Origin: Rhodocaloribacter sp964552015
GTDB taxonomy: Bacteria; Bacteroidota; Rhodothermia; Rhodothermales; ISCAR-4553
DNA: 47,454 nt
Assembly (NCBI GenBank): GCA_964552015.1
Contig: CAZKFR010000020.1
Coordinates: 1-47,454 of the forward strand
Direction: 5' to 3'
Shown here: piece by piece, positions 33,733 through 41,022 of the stretch
Layout: each line of letters begins with the position of its first letter
Position numbering within the stretch: position 1 is the stretch's first letter
The notes under the pieces: model-generated
The model's database searches: none
Told to the model about the DNA's origin: nothing
Seen by the model: only the letters and a program-made list of their open reading frames with translations
Position numbers and translations under genes: made by a program

Positions 33733-35643
33733 CTATTCGCCACGAAGGATGTTTTCCACTTTCTGGAAGGCCGGCAACTGGTTCCGCTCGGCCTGGATCT
33801 GTTTCTGCCAGGACTCGGCGTAGAGGCCGCCCTGCGCCAGCAGTTGTTCGTGCGTACCCGACTCCACCAGGTGGCCGCTTTCCATGACATAGATCAGGTC
33901 GGCCCGCATGGCGGTGGTGAAGCGGTGGGTGACGATCAGCGCCGTCCGCCCGCGGACGAGGTCGCGGAAGCGGTCGAGCCACTGCATCTCGGCCCAGGAG
34001 TCCATGAAGCTGGTGGGCTCGTCGAGCAGGACGAGGGGGGCATCCCGGTAGAAGGCCCGGGCCAGGGCGATGCGCTGCCACTGCCCGCCGCTCAGGTCCA
34101 CGCCGCCCTCGAACTCCTTCCCGAGCATCGTGTCGAGCCCGCGCGGGAGCTGGTCGACGATGGACCGGGCGCCCGCCGCCTCGATGGCCCATTGCAGCCG
34201 TTCGTCCGAGAGCGGCACCTCGACGTTCCCGTAGGCGATGGATTCACGCACCGTGCCGGCATAGTTGACCGGGTACTGGAACAGCACCGTCACGTGCCGC
34301 CACAGGTCGCGCGGGTCCACGTCGCGGATGTCCACGTCGTCCCACCGCACGGCGCCCGCCTCGGGGTCGTAGAAGCGGCACAGCAGCTTGATCAGGGTAC
34401 TCTTGCCGGCGCCGTTCTTCCCCACGATGGCGACCGTCTTGCCGGCCGGGATGAACAGGTTGAACCCGTCGAGGGCCAGGTAGTCGCTCCCCGGATAGCG
34501 GAACGAGACGTTGTCGACGGTGATGCCGTGCCGCAGCGTATCCGGCACCGGCTTCGGCTGCGCCGGGACGCGGACGCGCGGCTCGAGCTCGAGGAACGTG
34601 AACAGGTGTTCGAGGAAGAGGGCGTCGGCGTAGAGCGTGCCGACGCTGCTCAGCAGGGCCCGCATGAGCCCCTGCCCCTGCGTGAAGGCCTGGTAGAAGA
34701 GGGCCACATCGCCCAGCGAGGCCCGCCCGCGGATGGCGCGGAGCACCATCCAGACCATGATGCCCCCCGTGGCGGCCAGGGCCCACAGGCTGGCAAAGAG
34801 CGAGGCCGTCCGCTGCCTCCGGCTCAGCCGGATGAAGGCGTCGCGCAGGTTCTTCCGCACGCGCTGGTAGGCCACGAGGAACTGCTCGCTCAGGCCGAAG
34901 AGCCGCACCTCCTGCGCCGACTCACGCCCGGTGATGACCCGGTCGAAGTAGCGCGCCCAGCGTCGCTGCTGGGTGGTGCCGCGCCACCAGGCATGGTAGA
35001 TTCGCTGATGTACCAGCAGCGTGCGAAGGGCGGGCAACGTCGAGCCAAACAGTACGAGCGGCACCCACCAGCCATAGGCCAGCAGAATACCCGAGATGGC
35101 CGTGATGGTGACGAGGTTCTGCAGGATGGCTCCGGTGCCTTCAAGGATCGTCAGCACCCGCCGGTCCGCCTCCTCGTTGGCCCGGGCCATGTGGTCGAAG
35201 TACTCCGGGATGTCGTAAAACTCGAGGTCGACGCGGGCCGTCTTGCGGTGGATCAGGGCCTTGATGTGGTCCGTGACGAGCTCCGCCTGGGCATTGCGGA
35301 CCCAGATGATACCCTGCTGCACGACCTGCCCCAGGATCAGGATGGCCACCAGCAGCCCGCCCGACACAATGACGGGCTTTAGGTGCTCGAAGCTCACGTC
35401 GCCCCCGATGCTGCCGGTGAAGGCATCCACGACGACCTTGGTCAGGTAGACCGTCGCCGCCGGGAAGAGGCCCTGGAGCAGGAGCATGACGCCCCAGGCC
35501 GTCGTCCACGGCCCGGCCGCCTCCCAGGCGATCTTCAGCGCCCGGCCGATGTGCACGAGCTTCCGCCGGACGTTGGCCCAGTCCAGCCGGTGTGGCAGGG
35601 CGACCACCCCGGTGTCCCGTTGCGATGTAGCCTGCTCGTTCAT
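33733..35643 (-). CDS. ABC transporter, fused permease and ATPase (probable lasso peptide exporter, D protein)
   Basis: The product has 636 residues. An N-terminal six-helix permease domain (to about residue 320) is fused to an ATPase domain with Walker A IVGKNGAGKST (about 403-411), the signature LSGGQWQRIALAR (about 515), Walker B LVLLDEPTSFMD and the switch His in VTHRF. It has no peptidase C39 domain, as expected when another protein (B2) removes the leader. The ATG at 35643 overlaps the kinase stop codon. Lasso clusters typically carry one such exporter for secretion and self-immunity. A glycan or lipid flippase role cannot be excluded because glycan genes follow. Confidence 0.85.
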   Translation of the reverse strand: MNEQATSQRDTGVVALPHRLDWANVRRKLVHIGRALKIAWEAAGPWTTAWGVMLLLQGLFPAATVYLTKVVVDAFTGSIGGDVSFEHLKPVIVSGGLLVAILILGQVVQQGIIWVRNAQAELVTDHIKALIHRKTARVDLEFYDIPEYFDHMARANEEADRRVLTILEGTGAILQNLVTITAISGILLAYGWWVPLVLFGSTLPALRTLLVHQRIYHAWWRGTTQQRRWARYFDRVITGRESAQEVRLFGLSEQFLVAYQRVRKNLRDAFIRLSRRQRTASLFASLWALAATGGIMVWMVLRAIRGRASLGDVALFYQAFTQGQGLMRALLSSVGTLYADALFLEHLFTFLELEPRVRVPAQPKPVPDTLRHGITVDNVSFRYPGSDYLALDGFNLFIPAGKTVAIVGKNGAGKSTLIKLLCRFYDPEAGAVRWDDVDIRDVDPRDLWRHVTVLFQYPVNYAGTVRESIAYGNVEVPLSDERLQWAIEAAGARSIVDQLPRGLDTMLGKEFEGGVDLSGGQWQRIALARAFYRDAPLVLLDEPTSFMDSWAEMQWLDRFRDLVRGRTALIVTHRFTTAMRADLIYVMESGHLVESGTHEQLLAQGGLYAESWQKQIQAERNQLPAFQKVENILRGE

Positions 35644-36623
35644 GCGAGGCTCGCCTCCCCACGCTGGTTGCCCTCCATGGCAACGGCCTTTCCGGCCAGA
35701 GCGGCCACGTCGGCACGCACACGGTCCACGAGTTCGTCCAGGCGCGCCAGGTCCCGTGGGCGGCGCAGCCGTCGCACCCGCAGGCACCGGGCCAGACGAG
35801 CGCTCTCGGCCAGGTGCTGCGGCGTGGCTCCCTGCTCGCCGAACATGCGAAGCGCGAAGGAATGCCGCATCAACTCGACACAGGCCTCGCGGGCCGGGAC
35901 GGCTTCGACCCGGGGCGGCGCATCCGGGTCCTCGTGCCAGTCGAGCACGTAGACGCCGGCCAGTGGCAACGCCTCGGTCACGAACCGGTCTCGCACCGTC
36001 ACCAGACGCTTCGTACCCAGCGGACTGATCGGCACCTGACGCGCCGGGTCGTCCAGCCCCACGGCCTCCACGGCATCGGGGAGCAGCTTCAGGCCGGGAA
36101 ACGCCGGCAGCGCTTGCACCTCGCCGTCCTGCACCACGACGGGCAGCACGTCATCCGTCAGCACCGGATGGCCATGCCGGTGAAAGGCGGCCGTCGTCGT
36201 GGACTTCCCCATCCCCTTCCAACCGACGAACCCGACCGCCACGCCGTCGATGGCCACCGCCGCGCCATGCAGCGACGGGATGCCTCGCTGGTGCAGCACG
36301 AAACCCATTCCGATACCGGAAACGAGAAACCGGAAGCCCCGCTCCATCGCACCGGGCGCGGGGTCAATGATCATCTCACGCCCGGAGCGGATCACCAACC
36401 CGCCAATCCCGCGCATCCAGAAATGAATCTCATCCGGCGCTGTCACTACCTCCCAGCTGCCCACTTCCTCCCGGGGCGTGGGTAGCGGGGAAACGTGATC
36501 ATACCGGATCACCACGTCTGCACGCTCGCCCGGCGGGATTTCGACGAGTTCGGGGATCGGCAATTCAGAGACCACGTTCAGCCCATAACACCGGTAGCAA
36601 TGCTTCGTCATTTCTTTCATCAT
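35640..36623 (-). CDS. HPr kinase-like P-loop kinase of lasso-peptide type
   Basis: The product has 327 residues. A P-loop GWKGMGKST (134-142) and the acidic VLTDDVLPV match the C-terminal domain of HPr kinase/phosphorylase, while the regulatory N-terminal domain of true HprK is absent. Shortened HprK relatives occur in lasso-peptide clusters, where characterised members phosphorylate the C-terminal serine of the precursor. Both precursors here end in Lys, so the target may differ (Ser47, Tyr46 or a sugar). An alternative start is the ATG at 36611. About 240 bases separate it from the precursor terminator, so it must have its own promoter, though I see no clear consensus in that spacer. Confidence 0.8.
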   Translation of the reverse strand: MMKEMTKHCYRCYGLNVVSELPIPELVEIPPGERADVVIRYDHVSPLPTPREEVGSWEVVTAPDEIHFWMRGIGGLVIRSGREMIIDPAPGAMERGFRFLVSGIGMGFVLHQRGIPSLHGAAVAIDGVAVGFVGWKGMGKSTTTAAFHRHGHPVLTDDVLPVVVQDGEVQALPAFPGLKLLPDAVEAVGLDDPARQVPISPLGTKRLVTVRDRFVTEALPLAGVYVLDWHEDPDAPPRVEAVPAREACVELMRHSFALRMFGEQGATPQHLAESARLARCLRVRRLRRPRDLARLDELVDRVRADVAALAGKAVAMEGNQRGEASLA

Positions 36624-36852
36624 CCGGCACGGCCTGCTGATTCATATCATCCTGGCGAAAACCAACCATAGAAGCGCGGCACTTCAGAGCATAATCCATG
36701 CCCGGCCTTGCACGATCCGGCGGAGCGCTCGTTCCTGCCCTGCGATCGCACCGGACGCATACACTGCAAGCAACCGGAGCCCCGCCGGCCCCATGATACA
36801 AAAACGGGCATGGCGAAAGCGCCGGCGATCGTCTCGACCGGCACCCTGGTAC

Positions 36853-36894
36853 AAAAAAAAACCGGCCTACAGCAGGAAACCCGCTGTAGGCCGG
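36853..36894 (-). terminator. Strong intrinsic terminator after the lasso precursor genes
   Basis: On the minus strand, CCGGCCTACAGC and GCTGTAGGCCGG form a perfect 12-bp stem with a 9-base loop, followed by nine T. It lies 14 bases beyond the precursor stop codon and separates the B1-B2-C-A transcript from the kinase-exporter operon. Confidence 0.93.
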
Positions 36895-36908
36895 CTGACG
36901 AACGGCCT

Positions 36909-37064
36909 CTACTTCACACCGACGCTGTAGAAGGTGTTGTCGATGTTGTTACCACCACACGGATGGTCGCAACCAAACGAGCTCTGATTGCCCGTGATGG
37001 TCGTGACGGAACCGTAGATGGTGAGGGCCGGGGCTTCGTACCCCTTTTTCATGGATGTGTCCAT
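36909..37064 (-). CDS. Lasso peptide precursor A1 (51 residues)
   Basis: The leader contains YEAPALTIYGSVTTIT (residues 9-24), which fits the lasso leader consensus YxxPxLxxxGxxxxxT recognised by the B1 RRE protein. The following segment is GNQSSFGCDHPCGG (25-38), then a tail ending FYSVGVK. Asp33 is the likely ring acceptor: Gly25 to Asp33 would give a 9-residue macrolactam, while strict placement of Thr24 at -2 would start the core at Asn26 with an 8-residue ring. Cys32 and Cys36 could form a disulfide. GGAGGAGG lies just upstream of the ATG at 37064, preferring it over the ATG at 37052. The gene lies next to B1, B2 and C genes and before a strong terminator. Confidence 0.88.
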   Translation of the reverse strand: MDTSMKKGYEAPALTIYGSVTTITGNQSSFGCDHPCGGNNIDNTFYSVGVK

Positions 37065-37067
37065 AAA

Positions 37068-37076
37068 CCCTCCTCC
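37068..37076 (-). promoter_or_regulatory. Ribosome-binding site of precursor A1
   Basis: GGAGGAGGG on the minus strand ends four bases before the ATG at 37064. It is among the strongest Shine-Dalgarno sequences in the window, in line with high expression of a precursor peptide, and it fixes the start upstream of the internal ATG. Confidence 0.75.
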
Positions 37077-37130
37077 GGTTTTGGTTTGGGTTGATATGTA
37101 AAGGCCGCCAGCTCGCTAACGAACAGCTTC

Positions 37131-37234
37131 TTACTTCACACCGACGCTGTAGAAGCTGTTGTCAACACTGTTACCACCGCACGGATGGTCGCAACCAAAC
37201 GAGCTCTGATTGCCCGTGATGGTCGTGACGGAAC
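37131..37234 (-). CDS. Lasso peptide precursor A2, 5' end lost in assembly gap
   Basis: Thirty-three codons are visible: the end of a leader (SVTTIT), then GNQSSFGCDHPCGG and a tail ending FYSVGVK. Relative to A1 there are only three substitutions (Asn40Ser, Ile41Val, Thr44Ser), all in the tail, and about 93 percent DNA identity over 104 bases. The predicted ring and both cysteines are unchanged. It lies 66 bases upstream of A1 with no terminator between, so both are on one transcript. The start codon, Shine-Dalgarno sequence and first part of the leader lie in the gap. Confidence 0.85.
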
Positions 37235-37334
37235 NNNNNNNNNNNNNNNNNNNNNNNNNNNNNNNNNNNNNNNNNNNNNNNNNNNNNNNNNNNNNNNNNN
37301 NNNNNNNNNNNNNNNNNNNNNNNNNNNNNNNNNN
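37235..37334. other. Assembly gap of 100 N between lasso C and precursor genes
   Basis: The placeholder hides the start of precursor A2 and the last part of the cyclase gene. Family lengths imply that more than 100 bases are missing: roughly 160 or more residues of the cyclase plus about 18 of the precursor. Near-identical precursor copies are a plausible cause of the break, and further copies may be hidden. Confidence 0.95.
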
Positions 37335-38652
37335 GTAGCAGCGGCGACGTCCAGGGGTGCCCGTAGGCGAATCCTTTCATCCACTTGACGAAGGCGCGCC
37401 GGGCATGGCGCTCTTTTCCGCCCATATTCAGGACGGTGGCCCGAACCTCTTTCCAGAGCCGCACCCACCGGTACTGCCACAGCAGTTCGTAAAAGATCCC
37501 GTCGCCATGCGACACCGTCGTGTCCCCATCGAAGCCATCGAGGACGACGTGCACGCCTCCCTCCCGGGCCTGGTGATGCAGATCCCAGGACATATAGGCG
37601 TTGATGCCCTCGTTCGGGCGTTCGAGGTACCAGGTCAGTTCCTCGTTGTGTGCCAGCGGGCTGCCCTGATCCGCCGCATAGAAATGGGGCGCCATCGTCT
37701 CCGGATACATCCGGAGCGCGGCCTCGATGTAGGGACGCTCGTTGCACGACGGGATGCTGTCGAACACGGCGGAATACGTGTGCAACGGATCTTTTCCGGC
37801 CTCCTGCACCTGGCGTGCGGCCGTGCAGGCGATGGACGTAGAATCCAGCCCGCCGCTGAGCATCGAGCCGACCGGCGTGAGACTGCGCAGGCGGCACCGC
37901 ACGGCCTCGTCGAACAGCTCTTTGAACCGCTCGACATAATCCTCGTCCCGCTTGAAGCGTACTTCCCGTTCGGGGTCGAGCGCCCAGTACACCTCCGCGC
38001 GGGGCGCCCCTTCCCGCGGTACGCGCACGGTGTGCGCCGGCGGAACGGCCTTCGCGTCGCGGAAGAAGGTCATCTCCGGCGTGACCTGCACGGGGACGAG
38101 CAGAAACTCGGCGATCTTGCGTTCGTTCGGTTCATCCGAAACGAGGCCGAGCGCCCGGAGGGCTTTGATCTCCGAGGCGAACGCCAGCACCTCGCCGGGC
38201 CGGTGGACATAGTACAGTGGGCGGAGGCCGAAGTGATCGCGGGCCAGGAGCATCCGCTGCGCGCGGGCGTCCCAGACGGCGAAAGCGAAGTCACCCAGCA
38301 GGTGGGCCGGCGCTTCGGCCCCCCAGCGGCGGTACGCGGCCAGCACGAAGGCTTCGTCAGGTGCCTCCCGGTAGGCGTCCGGCAACGCCAGCTTTCGAAG
38401 CAGGTCCTCCCGGTTGTCGATCCGCCCGTCGAAGACGAGCACGACCTGTCCGTCGTCGGAGATCAGCGGCTGCGCTTCCGTCGCGGCCTCCGGCACCGTG
38501 CGGAACAGGAGCTGCCCCATCCCCACCGGCCCTTCGGTCCAGACGCCCGTGCCGTCCGGTCCCCGATGGGCGATGGCCGCCGTCATGCGCCGGAGTTCAT
38601 CCGCCGCGACCGGCTTGCCGTCCAGGTGCCATATGCCTGCGATGCCGCTCAT
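37335..38652 (-). CDS. Lasso macrolactam synthetase (C protein), asparagine synthetase-like, 3' end in gap
   Basis: 439 residues are visible. The N-terminus reads MSGIAGIWHLDG, the glutaminase-domain start of asparagine synthetases, but with Ser in place of the nucleophile Cys2, as expected for an enzyme whose amine donor is the peptide's own N-terminus. Further landmarks are IAHRGPDGTGVW, FDGRIDNREDL, HLLGDFAFAVWD and the ATP-pyrophosphatase motif SMLSGGLDSTS (about 262-272). Lasso C proteins adenylate an Asp or Glu side chain and close the ring. AGGGGA precedes the ATG at 38652. Context (B1 and B2 upstream, precursors downstream) distinguishes it from AsnB. The C-terminal part is lost in the gap. 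Confidence 0.88.
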
Positions 38653-38798
38653 GCTTTCCCCTGCTCAGGTCGTCCACGACCCGGAATCTCTATCTACCCG
38701 TAATCTGTCGTAAAACCTCGATCTAAAAGCAATTCTCAGGGTAAAATAACGCCCGGGCTGCCCCCCTGCCTAACATTTTTTCACATTCCTTCCCCGCC

Positions 38799-39230
38799 TC
38801 ATGCCTCGGGGGCCGGCATGAGGGGTTGGAGGGTCACATAGCGTTGCCGGGAGCTCTCGCCGCCGATCAGCACGCGGCCGTCGAGTTCGAGCCAGGCATG
38901 GGCCTTCAGCCGCCCCGCATCGTCTTTCGTCACCCCGAGGCGGAGGACGCTCTCACGGCCGGATCGCTTCAGCCAGTACCGGACGGCCAGGGCCTGCGGC
39001 AGGCAGGGGCGCTCGCCCAGGAGCCGGCGGGCCGCGGCCCGCACCGCCCGCACCGCTTCATCCGGCGAGAGGGAGCGGTGCCCCTTCGGGATCCGGTCCA
39101 CGAAGGCCAGCACCTTCCGGAAGGGTAGCACCCAGAGCGCTACCCGGAAGACGATCACCAGCAGCGTTCCCTCGACGAACAAACGCCGCTGCGACCACGT
39201 CAGCGCGCGCCATTTATGCCAGGCGTTCAT
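38799..39230 (-). CDS. Lasso peptide B2 protein, transglutaminase-like leader peptidase
   Basis: This 143-residue protein matches the Transglut_core3-type lasso B2 family. Cys76 (GERPCLPQALAVRYWL), His111 (KAHAWLELDG) and Asp117 form the cysteine-protease triad that removes the leader peptide. The N-terminal half contains the helix GTLLVIVFRVALWVLPF, usual in B2 proteins. Its start lies inside the end of the B1 gene (17-base overlap), consistent with the two acting as a complex. Split B1/B2 genes are common outside Proteobacteria. Confidence 0.92.
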   Translation of the reverse strand: MNAWHKWRALTWSQRRLFVEGTLLVIVFRVALWVLPFRKVLAFVDRIPKGHRSLSPDEAVRAVRAAARRLLGERPCLPQALAVRYWLKRSGRESVLRLGVTKDDAGRLKAHAWLELDGRVLIGGESSRQRYVTLQPLMPAPEA

Positions 39231-39504
39231 CCGTCACCCGGATCAAGCCCTGCTCCTGGAGTTGCTGCAGGAACTGCACGACGTCCTGCGTGATCTGCTC
39301 CCGCGTCGCGTCGTATTCCTCCAGCATGCGATCGATCACCTCGCGAACGGATACCGGCTGCCGGATGCACTCCAGAATGAACGCACCCACCTCGTTGAGG
39401 CCAAAGTAATTCCCGGACTTGACGTCCAGCACGATGGCCTCTCCCCCCAGGTCGGCCGTCGTCAGATCATCCGACACCGTCACCATGCTATCCTCTCGAA
39501 TCAT
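39214..39504 (-). CDS. Lasso peptide B1 protein, PqqD-like RiPP recognition element
   Basis: This 96-residue PqqD/RRE-fold protein has a beta-hairpin segment EAIVLDVKSGNYFGLNEVGA and the helical part CIRQPVSVREVIDRMLEEYD, both typical of this family. It binds the YxxP leader motif and hands the precursor to B2 and C. Two starts are possible: 39504 (AGGAAG seven bases upstream) or 39486 (GAGAGGA upstream), giving 96 or 90 residues. It lies 36 bases downstream of the UDP-sugar dehydrogenase gene and overlaps B2. Confidence 0.9.
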   Translation of the reverse strand: MIREDSMVTVSDDLTTADLGGEAIVLDVKSGNYFGLNEVGAFILECIRQPVSVREVIDRMLEEYDATREQITQDVVQFLQQLQEQGLIRVTDERLA

Positions 39505-39540
39505 CGTTTTGCTTCCTGTGCTTATACCGTACGCGAGCCA

Positions 39541-40953
39541 TCAGGCGTTGCCGCCTCCCAGAAGATACACTTTCGTCCGATCAACGTCGACGTTTTTGAG
39601 GGCGTTGCGCGTGTCAATGATCGCCCGGCTGTGCGCGGCGATCTCATCATACGGGAACGCATCGTGATCGGTCAGGATGACGGTTACGTCGTAGGACGCC
39701 AGCGTCTCTGGCGTCAGGTCGACGCTCTCGAAGGTCCGGGTTTCGTCCGCGAGCGGCACCCGGAAGACCGGCACGTGCGGGTCGCTGTAGGCCACCTCGC
39801 CGACCCCCTTCTGGCAGAGCAGCGCCATGACCTTCTCCGAGGGGCTGTGGCGCGTGTCGTCCACGTTCTTCTTGAAGGCCGCCCCCAGGATGAGCACGCG
39901 GGCTTCCGAGAGCCGCACGCCTTCGCGCGCCAGCGCCTCGACCACCTGCTCGACCACATAGAACGGCATCTCTTCGTTCACGTGCGCCGAGAGCGTGATG
40001 AAGCTCGTCTCGAAGTCGTACCGCCGGGCCAGCCAGGACAGGTAGTACGGGTCGATCGGGATGCAGTGTCCGCCCAGCCCCGGCCCGGGGAAGAAGGGCA
40101 TGAACCCGAACGGCTTCGTCGAGGCCGCCTCGATGACTTCCCACACCGAGATCCCGCCCATCCGGTCGCACAGGCGCGCCAGCTCGTTCACCAGCGCAAT
40201 GTTGACGCTCCGGAAGATGTTCTCCAGCAGCTTCTCCATCTCGGCCACCTTCGGGCTCGAGACCCGGTGCACGTGCGCCACGATCTGCGCCAGCGCCGTC
40301 GCGGCCACCTCCGTACAGGCAGGCGTCACGCCGCCGACGACCACCGGCGTGTTGGCCGTCGTGAACTGCCGGTTGCCCGGGTCGATGCGCTCCGGGCTGA
40401 ACGCGAGGAAATAATCTTCTCCCAGCGTCAGCCCTCGCTCCCGGGCGACGCGTTCCAGGATGGGCTGCACCAGCCCCTCGGTCGTGTCCGGATACGTGGT
40501 GGACTTGAGGATGACGAGTTGCCCGCGACGCAGGTGCGGCGCCAGCGCCTCGGTCGCCGCACGGATGTACGACGTGTCCGGGTCCTTGTACTCGGTCACC
40601 GGCGTGGGCACGCAGATGAAGAGGACGTCGGCCTCACCGGCCCCGTCGAAATGATCCGCGGCGTTGAACAGGCCCTGCTCGACGACCGACCGGACGACCG
40701 CATCGTCGAGGTCCGGGTTGTAGTTCTGTCCCGCATTGAGACGCAGGACGCGTTCCGAATTGAGATCGATCCCCCGGGTCTGAAAGCCGCGGTGGGCGTA
40801 CTCGATCGCCAGCGGCAGCCCCACATAGCCGAGTCCGATGACGCCGATGACGGCCGTCTTCTCTTCCAGCTTCTTACGCAGTGCCTCGGCCGCATCGGAC
40901 CGTCCGACATCCCCCTGCTGTGCTGCCACCTGTACCTCGTGTGGATCGTACAT
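39541..40953 (-). CDS. Nucleotide sugar dehydrogenase (UDP-N-acetyl-hexosamine 6-dehydrogenase, WbpA/WecC-like)
   Basis: The product has 470 residues. The NAD-binding motif GVIGLGYVGLPLA (38-50), the central YLAFSPERIDPG-type motif (here YFLAFSPERIDPGN), the catalytic Cys297 in GLGGHCIPIDPYYL and the C-terminal VLILGAAFKKNVDDTRHSP give a complete enzyme. It oxidises a UDP-hexosamine to the uronic acid in two NAD steps, for capsule or O-antigen synthesis. It stands 69 bases downstream of the phosphosugar transferase gene and 36 bases upstream of lasso B1, so glycan and lasso genes probably share a transcript. Confidence 0.9.
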   Translation of the reverse strand: MYDPHEVQVAAQQGDVGRSDAAEALRKKLEEKTAVIGVIGLGYVGLPLAIEYAHRGFQTRGIDLNSERVLRLNAGQNYNPDLDDAVVRSVVEQGLFNAADHFDGAGEADVLFICVPTPVTEYKDPDTSYIRAATEALAPHLRRGQLVILKSTTYPDTTEGLVQPILERVARERGLTLGEDYFLAFSPERIDPGNRQFTTANTPVVVGGVTPACTEVAATALAQIVAHVHRVSSPKVAEMEKLLENIFRSVNIALVNELARLCDRMGGISVWEVIEAASTKPFGFMPFFPGPGLGGHCIPIDPYYLSWLARRYDFETSFITLSAHVNEEMPFYVVEQVVEALAREGVRLSEARVLILGAAFKKNVDDTRHSPSEKVMALLCQKGVGEVAYSDPHVPVFRVPLADETRTFESVDLTPETLASYDVTVILTDHDAFPYDEIAAHSRAIIDTRNALKNVDVDRTKVYLLGGGNA

Positions 40954-41022
40954 ACGTCGCTCAGATTAAGAATAAGAAAATGGGCAAAAAAACACCTTGC
41001 TGCGCCTCGCCGGCCGGGAAGC

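Noticed and set aside
37171..37334. Reading frame joining the lasso cyclase to precursor-region sequence across the N gap
   Set aside because: The join exists only because N was translated as open; the sequence beyond the gap is the precursor gene in another frame.
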